DNA of 5,910 nt from assembly GCA_002480735.1 (NCBI GenBank), contig DLCS01000165.1:52711-58620 (forward strand). The letters run 5' to 3'. Made by a program: the position numbers and the translations under genes. The DNA is from Bacillaceae bacterium UBA7792. Its GTDB lineage: Bacteria; Bacillota; Bacilli; Bacillales; Cytobacillaceae. The notes beneath the pieces are model-generated. The model made no database searches. It saw only the letters and a list, made by a program, of their open reading frames with translations, and was not told the origin of the DNA. Positions 1-5,825 of the stretch are shown here, piece by piece; within the stretch, counting starts at the first letter, position 1, and the number at the start of each line of letters is the position of its first letter.

Positions 1-332
1 TGGAGAGAGCAAGAAATAACCCATTTCGAGCACCTGTTGTCATTGTGGCAGCAGTCGAACCAAGTGATGATCCCCGCGTGATTTTAAAGGAAGAATATGC
101 AGCCGTGAATGCTGGGCTTCAAAATATGCTTCTAGCGGCCCACTCACTAGGATTAGGAGCGGTTTGGCGTACAGGCAAGCCATGCTATGATCAAGAAATG
201 AGTCAGTCATTCGGCCTTTCCGACAAAGGTGAAGTGGTGGGCTTTATCTATATTGGCTACCCAGATTTGGAACCGCCTGCACGAAATCGTAAATCTATTG
301 ATGAAGTAACGACATGGATATCAACGGACTGA
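1..332 (+). CDS. Nitroreductase family protein (YdjA-like), C-terminal part
   Basis: This reading frame is open through the left edge (first complete codon at 3), and 109 residues are visible before TGA at 330-332. A GTG at 45 lies in frame, but the frame continues upstream with sequence typical of the family (RNNPFRAPVVIVAAVEP), so it is not taken as the start. Nitroreductases of this FMN-dependent, NAD(P)H-using class are about 185-195 residues, so roughly 80 N-terminal residues with the first FMN-contacting arginines are outside the window. Visible family signatures are the RAPVVI strand, the helix ending GLGAVWRTG (visible residues 50-58), and the C-terminal VVGFIYIGYPD strand, which resemble E. 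coli YdjA (recalled: GFGGIWRSG, IVGFLYLGTPQ). Such enzymes are cytoplasmic dimers reducing nitro compounds or quinones; the natural substrate is unknown. A terminator follows directly, so it is separate from the iron-uptake genes. Confidence 0.85.
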   Translation, partial: ERARNNPFRAPVVIVAAVEPSDDPRVILKEEYAAVNAGLQNMLLAAHSLGLGAVWRTGKPCYDQEMSQSFGLSDKGEVVGFIYIGYPDLEPPARNRKSIDEVTTWISTD

Positions 333-342
333 TTTATTTCTT

Positions 343-375
343 AACTCCTTATCTCATAAGGAGTTTTTTATTTTT
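343..375 (+). terminator. Intrinsic terminator of the nitroreductase gene
   Basis: A perfect 9-bp stem (AACTCCTTA at 343-351 with TAAGGAGTT at 357-365) has a 5-nt loop and runs into a T-rich tail (TTTTTTATTTTT, 364-375). It begins 10 bases after the nitroreductase stop codon. The strand is read from gene order; the tail supports + strand termination. Confidence 0.9.
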
Positions 376-413
376 ATGGAAATTTTTGATTTTCGTAGCT
401 CTTAAATATGTAT

Positions 414-430
414 AAAATTCATAGAATTTT
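414..430. repeat. Short AT-rich inverted repeat in the intergenic region
   Basis: AAAATTC (414-420) and GAATTTT (424-430) form a perfect 7-bp inverted repeat around a 3-base centre. It lies upstream of the yclN promoter (-35 at 471) and after the nitroreductase terminator. It could be a protein-binding operator or chance in AT-rich DNA; it does not match the Fur or PerR consensus. Nothing else is recognisable between 376 and 470. Confidence 0.3.
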
Positions 431-470
431 CATCTTTCCACCTATCTTAACTGTAATAAGGGTTTCAGGG

Positions 471-499
471 TTGAATTTCAATATTTGATTGATTATAAT
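471..499 (+). promoter_or_regulatory. Sigma-A promoter of yclNOP
   Basis: A TTGAAT -35 box (471-476) and a perfect TATAAT -10 box (494-499) are separated by 17 bases. Transcription should start near 505-507, leaving a leader of about 62 nt before the yclN ATG. A Fur-type operator begins roughly 10 bases after the predicted start point, so repression would act on the initially transcribed region rather than by covering the -10 box. Confidence 0.75.
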
Positions 500-515
500 G
501 AAGGTGTACTCGGAA

Positions 516-537
516 TGATAATCATTTTCAATTATCA
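516..537. promoter_or_regulatory. Fur box (iron repressor operator) of yclNOP
   Basis: TGATAATCATTTTCA (516-530) matches the Bacillus 7-1-7 Fur consensus TGATAATnATTATCA at 13 of 14 non-central positions. An additional perfect half-site, ATTATCA, follows immediately (531-537). Fur with Fe(II) would bind here and block yclNOP expression when iron is sufficient. The site lies downstream of the -10 box at about +10 to +32. Confidence 0.8.
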
Positions 538-568
538 TCAGAGAATAACTACGTTATGAGGATTACAA

Positions 569-1522
569 ATGAGACTATGGATGTTGATGATTGCTGCTAT
601 CGTCCTGTCTTTTGTATCGCTGTTTATCGGAGCAATCGATATTAAGCCGAGTGACTTACTTAATTGGGAATCAGATGAAACGCAAATCTTCCTTATTAGT
701 CGCTTACCTCGGTTACTAGCGATAATTTTAGCAGGGGCAGGAATGAGTATTGCAGGTTTGATTATGCAGTCCTTAAGCCGAAATAAATTTGTTTCGCCTA
801 CGACTGCTGGAACGTTAGATGCAGCAAAACTAGGAATATTAATTTCTATGTTATTCTTTGCAAATGTTACATACACGCAAAAGATTATATTTAGTTTTGC
901 CTTTGCTTTAGTCGGAACTTTTGTTTTTATGCAGATTTTGGATCGAATTAAATTTAAGGACGCTATCTTCGTCCCGTTAATTGGGATTATGTACGGGAAC
1001 ATACTGTCTTCGATTACGACCTTTCTTGGATATGAAGCAGACCTTCTGCAGAATATATCTTCTTGGTTAATGGGAAGCTTTACATTGATTATGTCAGGAC
1101 GATATGAGCTGTTATATGTAAGTATACCAGCTGTTATTCTAGCATATCTCTATGCGAATAAATTTACCGTTGCAGGTATGGGAGAAGATTTTGCGAAGAA
1201 CTTAGGCTTAAGCTACAAGCTTGTGTTGAATATCGGTCTTGTCCTTGTTTCGATTATTTCGACAACCGTTGTCCTGACGGTCGGTGTTATTCCATTCTTA
1301 GGATTGATTGTTCCTAACATTGTTTCTCTTTACTTAGGTGATAATTTACGCAAGACTATTCCACATACTGCGGTATTAGGGGTTGTCTTTCTATTAATAT
1401 GCGACATTATTGGACGTGTTATTATCCACCCGTATGAGATTCCTGTGAATGTTACCGTGGCAGTAATAGGCAGTGCGATCTTCTTAATTATGTTGTTTAG
1501 GGGGAGAGCATATGCGAAATAG
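569..1522 (+). CDS. yclN: Ferri-siderophore ABC transporter permease YclN (FecCD family)
   Basis: This 317-residue integral membrane protein is one half of the channel that moves an Fe(III)-siderophore complex, probably petrobactin or a related catecholate, across the cytoplasmic membrane. FecCD signatures are visible: RLPRLLAIILAGAGMSIAGL with the following MQSLSRNKFVSPTTAG (residues 45-80), the coupling-region motif GEDFAKNLGLSY (205-216) that contacts the ATPase, GVIPFLGLIVPN (239-250), and a final hydrophobic helix near 292-310. Hydrophobic segments occur throughout, and the length equals B. subtilis YclN (about 316 residues from memory). The ATG at 569 is supported by GAGGA at 558-562, and no in-frame upstream start fits better. 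It is first in the operon behind a Fur-controlled promoter, and its end overlaps yclO by 11 bases. Membership of the FecCD family is certain; the precise siderophore is inferred from likeness to the Ycl system. Confidence 0.93.
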   Translation: MRLWMLMIAAIVLSFVSLFIGAIDIKPSDLLNWESDETQIFLISRLPRLLAIILAGAGMSIAGLIMQSLSRNKFVSPTTAGTLDAAKLGILISMLFFANVTYTQKIIFSFAFALVGTFVFMQILDRIKFKDAIFVPLIGIMYGNILSSITTFLGYEADLLQNISSWLMGSFTLIMSGRYELLYVSIPAVILAYLYANKFTVAGMGEDFAKNLGLSYKLVLNIGLVLVSIISTTVVLTVGVIPFLGLIVPNIVSLYLGDNLRKTIPHTAVLGVVFLLICDIIGRVIIHPYEIPVNVTVAVIGSAIFLIMLFRGRAYAK

Positions 1523-2465
1523 TACGAAACTGATCATATTAGCGGGTATCGCCATTGTTTGTATATTACTCTATGGATTTTATGATATTAAAGGCGGCTT
1601 TGACTACGCTTTTCCAAGACGGATGATCCGCGTTTCGGCCATGGTTGTAACAGGGATAGCGATTGCCTATTCGACTGTCGTGTTTCAGACGATTACACGG
1701 AACAGAATCTTAACACCTTCTGTTATGGGTCTGGACTCGATGTATGAAGTAGTTCAAACGTTGATTTACTTCTTTGCCGGCTCTATGTCCGTTTGGGTGT
1801 TAAATAAATATTTGAATTTCGGGGCAGCGATTTTTGCTATGGTATTATTCGCTCTCCTTTTATATCGCTTCTTATTCCGAGCGGATAAGCACCCGATTTA
1901 CTTATTGTTATTGATTGGGATGATTATTGGAACACTTCTTGGAAGCCTTGTCACGTTTCTTCAAGTTCTCATAGATCCGGTGGAATATCTCAGCTTGCAA
2001 AATCGTTTGTTTGCTTCCTTTACAAATGTAAAGGCTGAGCTATTATATATTGCGATTGGGATCTTGTTCCTAGCCTTTTTATACGGCTATCGCATTATGG
2101 GGAAGCTGGATGTAATGTCCCTTGGTCGTGAAAATGCGATTAATCTTGGAATTAACTATGACCGCATGGTGATGAAAATTTTAGTTTTATCATCAGTTTT
2201 GATTGCGACATCAACAGCATTAGTTGGTCCCATTACCTTCTTCGGTTTAATTGTGGCTAATTTATCCTATCAATTTTTAGCCACGTATAAGCACTCCACT
2301 CTTATATTTGGGGCAAGTCTAATGGGGATTATTGCTTTAGTTGGTGGTCAATTCCTCGTAGAGCATATTTTCGAATTAAGAACGACATTAAGTGTAATCA
2401 TTAACTTTATCGGTGGTATTTACTTCATTTACTTATTATTAAAGGAAAGTAGGGCAGCAGGATGA
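1512..2465 (+). CDS. yclO: Ferri-siderophore ABC transporter permease YclO (FecCD family)
   Basis: This is the second permease of the importer, 317 residues and hydrophobic nearly throughout, expected to pair with YclN as a heterodimeric channel. FecCD features are the stretch VSAMVVTGIAIAYSTVVFQTITRN (about 41-64) followed by RILTPSVMGLDSMY (65-78), the coupling motif SLGRENAINLGINY (203-216), and GPITFFGLIVANL (239-251), where the usual Pro-His/Asn of the family is replaced by Ala-Asn, also seen in YclO-type permeases as I recall them. The ATG at 1512 lies inside the yclN coding end (11-base overlap) with a GGGGGAG ribosome binding site at 1500-1507, so translation is probably coupled. Its stop shares ATGA (2462-2465) with the yclP start. 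No truncation or frameshift is seen. Confidence 0.92.
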   Translation: MRNSTKLIILAGIAIVCILLYGFYDIKGGFDYAFPRRMIRVSAMVVTGIAIAYSTVVFQTITRNRILTPSVMGLDSMYEVVQTLIYFFAGSMSVWVLNKYLNFGAAIFAMVLFALLLYRFLFRADKHPIYLLLLIGMIIGTLLGSLVTFLQVLIDPVEYLSLQNRLFASFTNVKAELLYIAIGILFLAFLYGYRIMGKLDVMSLGRENAINLGINYDRMVMKILVLSSVLIATSTALVGPITFFGLIVANLSYQFLATYKHSTLIFGASLMGIIALVGGQFLVEHIFELRTTLSVIINFIGGIYFIYLLLKESRAAG

Positions 2466-3229
2466 TTGAAATCAAAGGATTAACAAAGCAGTTTGGTAAA
2501 AAGCCTGTTGTGGAAGATGTTACGGTAACAATTGAGCCAGGGACCATTACATCGTTTATCGGGCCGAATGGTGCGGGTAAATCGACTCTTCTTTCTATGG
2601 TGAGCCGTTTGTTAGAAGCAGACACTGGAGAGGTATTGCTAGATAAGAATAATGTGAAAAAATGGAAGTCATCTGAATTTGCCAAACGTGTTTCGATTTT
2701 GAAACAAGCCAACTTTATTAATGTTCGGTTAACCGTACGGGAGCTTATCTCTTTTGGACGTTATCCTTATTCAAAAGGGCGCTTGACAGCAGAGGATGAA
2801 AAATTCGTTGATCAAGCTCTAGATTATATGAATTTAACTTCTATGCAAGATAAATTTTTGGATGAATTATCTGGGGGACAAAAGCAACGTGCATTTATTG
2901 CCATGGTTATTGCCCAGGATACAGACTATATTTTATTAGATGAGCCTTTAAATAACTTGGATATGAAGCACTCTGTACAAATTATGAAAATTCTCCGGAA
3001 GCTTGTCGATGAGCTTGGAAAGACGGTTGTCATCGTTTTGCATGACATTAATTTTGCATCCGTTTATTCCGATCGCATTGTAGCGTTAAAAGACGGGAAG
3101 CTCGTGAAAAATGGACCAACCCATGAAATTATTAATAGAGATGCACTCCGAGATATTTATGATATGGATATTCCTATTCAGGAGCAAAATGGATGTCGGA
3201 TTTGTGTATATTTTAACTCTCACGCATAA
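2462..3229 (+). CDS. yclP: Ferri-siderophore ABC transporter ATP-binding protein YclP
   Basis: This cytoplasmic ATPase of 255 residues would energise siderophore import by binding the YclN/YclO channel as a dimer. All nucleotide-binding elements are present: Walker A GPNGAGKST (34-42), Q-loop glutamine Q82 in ILKQAN, ABC signature LSGGQ (136-140), Walker B YILLDEP with catalytic E161, D-loop NNLD (164-167) and the switch histidine H194 in VLHDIN. Segments such as SFGRYPYSKGRLT (97-109), RAFIAMVIAQDTDY (143-156) and NNLDMKHSV are very close to B. subtilis YclP as remembered. It overlaps yclO by four bases (ATGA), which implies translational coupling; a weak AGGG (2451-2454) lies in front of the ATG. 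A strong terminator follows within 10 bases, so transcription of the operon ends here and does not read efficiently into yclQ. Confidence 0.95.
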   Translation: MIEIKGLTKQFGKKPVVEDVTVTIEPGTITSFIGPNGAGKSTLLSMVSRLLEADTGEVLLDKNNVKKWKSSEFAKRVSILKQANFINVRLTVRELISFGRYPYSKGRLTAEDEKFVDQALDYMNLTSMQDKFLDELSGGQKQRAFIAMVIAQDTDYILLDEPLNNLDMKHSVQIMKILRKLVDELGKTVVIVLHDINFASVYSDRIVALKDGKLVKNGPTHEIINRDALRDIYDMDIPIQEQNGCRICVYFNSHA

Positions 3230-3236
3230 TCAATAT

Positions 3237-3273
3237 AAAAAGATCTAGAGAAGAGCTCTCTAGATCTTTTTTT
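3237..3273 (+). terminator. Intrinsic terminator after yclP
   Basis: A perfect 10-bp stem (AGATCTAGAG at 3241-3250 with CTCTAGATCT at 3258-3267) encloses a 7-base loop. It extends by A-T pairs (AAAA 3237-3240 with TTTT 3268-3271) and ends in a run of seven T (3267-3273). It starts 8 bases after the yclP stop and separates yclNOP from yclQ. Confidence 0.92.
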
Positions 3274-3327
3274 GGTATATGAAATTAACTAAAAATAAAT
3301 AATTTCACAAATTTATCTAATAAGGTA

Positions 3328-3356
3328 TTGACGGAAGTGAAATGCAACTCTATAAT
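3328..3356 (+). promoter_or_regulatory. Sigma-A promoter of yclQ
   Basis: TTGACG (3328-3333) and a perfect TATAAT (3351-3356) are spaced by 17 bases, predicting a strong promoter with a start point near 3363. The last base of the -10 box is the first base of the upstream Fur box, so bound Fur would occlude the -10 edge and the start site. The rest of the yclP-yclQ gap (3274-3327) is AT-rich with no gene. Confidence 0.85.
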
Positions 3357-3388
3357 GAGAATTGTTATCAATGATAATGATTATCATT
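3356..3388. promoter_or_regulatory. Tandem Fur boxes of yclQ
   Basis: TGATAATGATTATCA (3372-3386) is a perfect 14/14 match to the 7-1-7 Fur consensus, and the palindrome extends by two A-T pairs to 3370-3388. One base upstream lies a second box, TGAGAATTGTTATCA (3356-3370), which matches 12 of 14. Together they cover the end of the -10 box through about +25, predicting tight, possibly cooperative, iron-dependent repression. Confidence 0.92.
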
Positions 3389-3430
3389 TTTAAAAAGACA
3401 ATATAAAACAATCAAAGGAGAGAAAGACAT

Positions 3431-4468
3431 ATGAAGATATGGAAGTTTGCTAGCCTTTTGTTAGCGATGGTTTTAATGCTTGCAGCTTGTGGTTCTGATG
3501 AAACAGCAAAAGACAAGACAAACAATGCAGGTGAAAAGCAATCACAGGAAACTGGAAAAACAGCTGAGGGGCAGGGGCCTACATATCCAATGACCATTTC
3601 TCCAACCACTGCTTCTTCTTCAGATAGAGAAAGTGGTCAAACATATAATTTCGAAGATGTCACATTTGAAAAAATGCCTGAGAGAATGGTTGTATTTGAT
3701 TATGGGTTTTTAGATACATTAGATGCACTTGGTGTTGAAGGAGTAGTAGGGGTACCGAAAGATACAGCCTTGCCTGCACATCTTGAAAAATATGCTGCTG
3801 ATGAGTATGCAAGTGTTGGGAACCTAAAGGAGCCATTACTTGAAGACATCGCTGAACTTGGACCAGATGTAATCTTTATTTCTGGACGTCAAGCACCATA
3901 CTATGAGCAATTGAAAGAAATTACGCCAAACGTTGTGTTCGTTGGTACTTCACAGGATGATTACTGGAACACCTTCCTAGCATCTGTAGATGTTGCAGCG
4001 AAAATGTTCGGTAAAGAAAAAGAAGCAGAAGAATATACGGCAAAAATTGATAAAACACTTGAAGAAATCAAAGCATTAGCAGGGAACTATGAAACTTCAT
4101 TAGTAACCATGTATAACGAAGGTAAATTATCTGGTTTTGCAAAAAATTCCCGTTTCGGATATATGTATGACATTTACGGCTTCAAGCCAGTCACTGAAGA
4201 TATCGAAGCTTCTTCTCATGGTTCTAACTTTGGATTCGAAGCAATTCTTGAATTTAACCCACAAGTATTATTTGTTATCGACCGTACTGCAGCTACTGGA
4301 GGTCAATCCAATATCGAAGCAGATATGGAAAATGACATCATCAAGAAAACTGATGCTTACAAGAACAAGCATATTGTTTACTTAGATGGACCACTTTGGT
4401 ACTTAAGCGGTGGAGGCTTACAATCTGAACTTGCAAAAATTGAAGAAGTGTTAGCTGAATTAAAATAA
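3431..4468 (+). CDS. yclQ: Siderophore-binding lipoprotein YclQ
   Basis: This is the extracellular receptor of the importer, a 345-residue membrane-anchored lipoprotein. It has a signal peptide (K2-K5 then a hydrophobic core 7-16) with lipobox LAAC, so Cys20 would be lipidated. Residues 21-70 form a polar, low-complexity linker, longer than in B. subtilis YclQ (317 residues in all). The class III binding fold follows (about 72-345). Close likeness to YclQ is seen in VVFDYGFLDTLDALG (87-101), VGNLKEP (129-135), ISGRQ (150-154), SRFGYMYDIYG (240-250), HGSNFGFE (263-270), VIDR (282-285) and WYLSGGGL (323-330). K133, R153, R241 and R285 fall at the positions I recall for the basic pocket that holds ferric petrobactin. 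An AAAGGAG site (3414-3420) sets the ATG. The gene has its own Fur-controlled promoter and follows yclNOP. FatB/CeuE-like catecholate receptors are close relatives, so ligand identity remains inferred. Confidence 0.93.
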   Translation: MKIWKFASLLLAMVLMLAACGSDETAKDKTNNAGEKQSQETGKTAEGQGPTYPMTISPTTASSSDRESGQTYNFEDVTFEKMPERMVVFDYGFLDTLDALGVEGVVGVPKDTALPAHLEKYAADEYASVGNLKEPLLEDIAELGPDVIFISGRQAPYYEQLKEITPNVVFVGTSQDDYWNTFLASVDVAAKMFGKEKEAEEYTAKIDKTLEEIKALAGNYETSLVTMYNEGKLSGFAKNSRFGYMYDIYGFKPVTEDIEASSHGSNFGFEAILEFNPQVLFVIDRTAATGGQSNIEADMENDIIKKTDAYKNKHIVYLDGPLWYLSGGGLQSELAKIEEVLAELK

Positions 4469-4472
4469 GAAT

Positions 4473-4531
4473 AAAAAATAGGCTATTCAGAAAGCAGAGC
4501 AATCGACTTTTTGAATAGCCTATTATCTTTA
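4473..4531 (+). terminator. Long hairpin terminator after yclQ
   Basis: A perfect 13-bp stem pairs AATAGGCTATTCA (4477-4489) with TGAATAGCCTATT (4512-4524), prolonged inward by a G-T pair and AAAG/CTTT to about 18 pairs, with a 12-base loop (4495-4506). The tail (ATCTTTAT) is a poor T-run on the + strand, while six A's precede the stem, so it may also stop transcription coming from the right. It starts 8 bases after the yclQ stop. Confidence 0.75.
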
Positions 4532-4548
4532 TCATTCCCGACAGAAGA

Positions 4549-4595
4549 CTCCCCCTTCAATCGTGCGAAGGGCATAGCCCAACGATAAGTGGGAG
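4549..4595 (+). other. Left-end imperfect hairpin of the tnpB element
   Basis: CTCCC (4549-4553) pairs with GGGAG (4591-4595); a C/T mismatch, CTT/AAG (4555-4557, 4587-4589), a bulged CA (4558-4559), then ATCGT/ACGAT (4560-4564, 4582-4586) continue the stem. At its tip is a second small hairpin, GGGC-ATA-GCCC (4570-4580). IS200/IS605 left ends carry such subterminal imperfect hairpins, which the single-strand transposase TnpA recognises. Its bulge layout resembles the right-end hairpin. Confidence 0.6.
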
Positions 4596-4603
4596 ATGAA
4601 TGT

Positions 4604-4626
4604 GGGTTGGCTGTAGCCAAAATCCC
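4604..4626 (+). other. Second left-end hairpin upstream of tnpB
   Basis: TTGGC (4607-4611) pairs with GCCAA (4616-4620) around a TGTA loop, extendable by GGG (4604-4606) with CCC (4624-4626) across a 3-base bulge. It lies just before the predicted tnpB -10 box. It could be part of the left-end recognition region; as DNA it lies upstream of the predicted transcript start, so an RNA role is not expected. Confidence 0.4.
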
Positions 4627-4633
4627 CCAAATA

Positions 4634-4642
4634 TGGTAAAAT
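4634..4642 (+). promoter_or_regulatory. Candidate extended -10 promoter of tnpB
   Basis: TGGTAAAAT (4634-4642) fits an extended -10 element (TGn followed by TAAAAT). No good -35 hexamer is found 17 bases upstream (TAGCCA at 4614-4619), so activity would rest on the TG extension. The start point would be near 4649, giving a short leader before tnpB. Confidence 0.4.
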
Positions 4643-4660
4643 AGGAACGTATATTCGTTT

Positions 4661-4667
4661 GGAGGTG
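4661..4667 (+). promoter_or_regulatory. tnpB: tnpB ribosome binding site that decides the start
   Basis: GGAGGTG (4661-4667) is a near-ideal Shine-Dalgarno sequence 6 bases before ATG 4674. An in-frame TTG at 4659 would begin the reading frame five codons earlier, but it sits immediately in front of this site and has none of its own, so ATG 4674 is the start. Confidence 0.9.
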
Positions 4668-4673
4668 AAAAAA

Positions 4674-5825
4674 ATGCTAGTCAACAAAGCCTATAAATTC
4701 CGTATCTATCCAACTAAAGAACAGGAAATCCTCATAGCCAAGACGATCGGATGCAGTCGTTTTGTGTTCAACCGCTTTTTGGGACAATGGAATGATACCT
4801 ATAAAGAGACAGGGAATGGATTAACCTATCTTTCCTGTTCTGCTGAACTAACACAGTTAAAAAAGGAATTAGTATGGCTAAAAGAAGTTGATAGCATTGC
4901 TCTACAATCCTCACTGAAAAACCTCGCTGATTCATTTGCACGTTTCTTCAAAAAGCAGAATAACGCACCACGCTTTAAATCCAAAAAGAATAGGGTACAA
5001 TCTTACACTACAAAGGAAACAAATGGGAACATTGCCGTTGTGGGCAATAAAATTAAATTACCCAAACTTGGTCTTGTCCGCTTCGCAAAAAGCCGTGAAG
5101 TGGAAGGGCGTATTCTTAATGCGACCGTAAGACGCAATCCCAGCGGGAAATACTTTGTTTCCATTCTTACTGAAACAGAAGTGCAACCATTAGAAAAAAC
5201 AGGTTCTCGCGTGGGTATTGACTTAGGACTGAAAGACTTTGCCATTCTTTCAAATGGAAAAAAGTTTGAAAACCCTAGATGGTTTTGTAAACTCGAAGAG
5301 AAACTAGCGAAAGCACAACGTGTTCTTTCAAGACGACAGGAAGCAGCTTTAAAACGAAAATGCAAATTGGATGATGCGAAAAACTATCAAAAGCAAAAAC
5401 GGAAAGTAGCTCGTATCCACGAGAAAATAGTAAATGCTCGATCAGATTACCTGCAAAAGACCTCTACTGAAATCATCAAAAACCACGATGTAATCGGAAT
5501 GGAGGATTTGCAGGTATCTAACATGCAAAAGAATCACAAGTTAGCCAAAGCAATCAGTGAAGTATCGTGGTCACAATTTAGAACCATGCTCGAGTACAAA
5601 GCAAAATGGTATGGCAAAGAAGTGGTTACTGTATCCAAAACTTTTGCCAGTTCCCAGCTATGTTCTTATTGTGGCTACCAAAATAAAGACGTTAAGAATC
5701 TAAATCTTCGTGAGTGGGACTGCCCTTCTTGTGGTATGCATCACGATAGAGACATTAATGCAGGAAAAAATATTGAATTTGAAGCCGTAAGGCTTCTAAC
5801 CGTAGGGACTACGGGGCTAGCCTAA
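4674..5825 (+). CDS. tnpB: TnpB, RNA-guided RuvC-like endonuclease of IS200/IS605 family
   Basis: A 383-residue TnpB, usual length for the family that is ancestral to Cas12. Known members, such as ISDra2 TnpB, bind an omegaRNA made from the element's right end and cut DNA next to a transposon-associated motif, promoting element retention. Visible features: N-terminal [14 protein letters not shown] (5-18) and [10 protein letters not shown] (27-36) of the helix-turn-helix-like OrfB domain; the APRFKSKK basic segment (98-105); RuvC-I D183 in GIDLG; a basic helical linker around 206-257; RuvC-II E277 in GMEDL; zinc ribbon C330-x2-C333 and C350-x2-C353; RuvC-III D360 in DRDINAG. The D-E-D triad and zinc cysteines are all intact, so it should be an active nuclease. 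The 3' coding end overlaps the predicted omegaRNA. No tnpA accompanies it. Start is ATG 4674, 6 bases after GGAGGTG. Confidence 0.95.
   Translation: MLVNKAYKFRIYPTKEQEILIAKTIGCSRFVFNRFLGQWNDTYKETGNGLTYLSCSAELTQLKKELVWLKEVDSIALQSSLKNLADSFARFFKKQNNAPRFKSKKNRVQSYTTKETNGNIAVVGNKIKLPKLGLVRFAKSREVEGRILNATVRRNPSGKYFVSILTETEVQPLEKTGSRVGIDLGLKDFAILSNGKKFENPRWFCKLEEKLAKAQRVLSRRQEAALKRKCKLDDAKNYQKQKRKVARIHEKIVNARSDYLQKTSTEIIKNHDVIGMEDLQVSNMQKNHKLAKAISEVSWSQFRTMLEYKAKWYGKEVVTVSKTFASSQLCSYCGYQNKDVKNLNLREWDCPSCGMHHDRDINAGKNIEFEAVRLLTVGTTGLA

Noticed and set aside
45..332. GTG at 45 as the start of a small 95-residue protein
   Set aside because: The frame is open upstream to the window edge and encodes sequence typical of the nitroreductase family, so this is an internal valine codon of a gene cut by the window.
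386..416. Possible extra promoter (TTGATT with TATAAA)
   Set aside because: The spacing is 19 bases and both boxes are imperfect, while a consensus promoter with ideal spacing lies closer to yclN at 471-499.
538..1002. Minus-strand open frame of 154 codons over yclN
   Set aside because: It is antisense to a clear FecCD permease and overlaps the Fur operator; composition reflects the complement of hydrophobic codons.
3281..3306. Inverted repeat GAAATTA/TAATTTC with a 12-base spacer after the yclP terminator
   Set aside because: It is weak and purely AT-rich, with no T-run or operator consensus; likely chance.
4659..4673. TTG at 4659 as the tnpB start
   Set aside because: It lies just before the GGAGGTG ribosome binding site, which is correctly spaced for ATG 4674; homologues start with the [10 protein letters not shown] segment soon after the initiator.
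5003..5365. Minus-strand open frame of 120 codons inside tnpB
   Set aside because: It is fully antisense to a conserved nuclease core and has no recognisable domain; the cysteine- and serine-rich translation looks like a shadow of the coding strand.
4674..5825. TnpB as a domesticated nuclease-dead regulator (TldR-like) of the neighbouring ABC transporter
   Set aside because: TldR proteins lose RuvC catalytic residues; here D183, E277 and D360 are intact and transposon-end hairpins remain, so an ordinary mobile element is the simpler reading.
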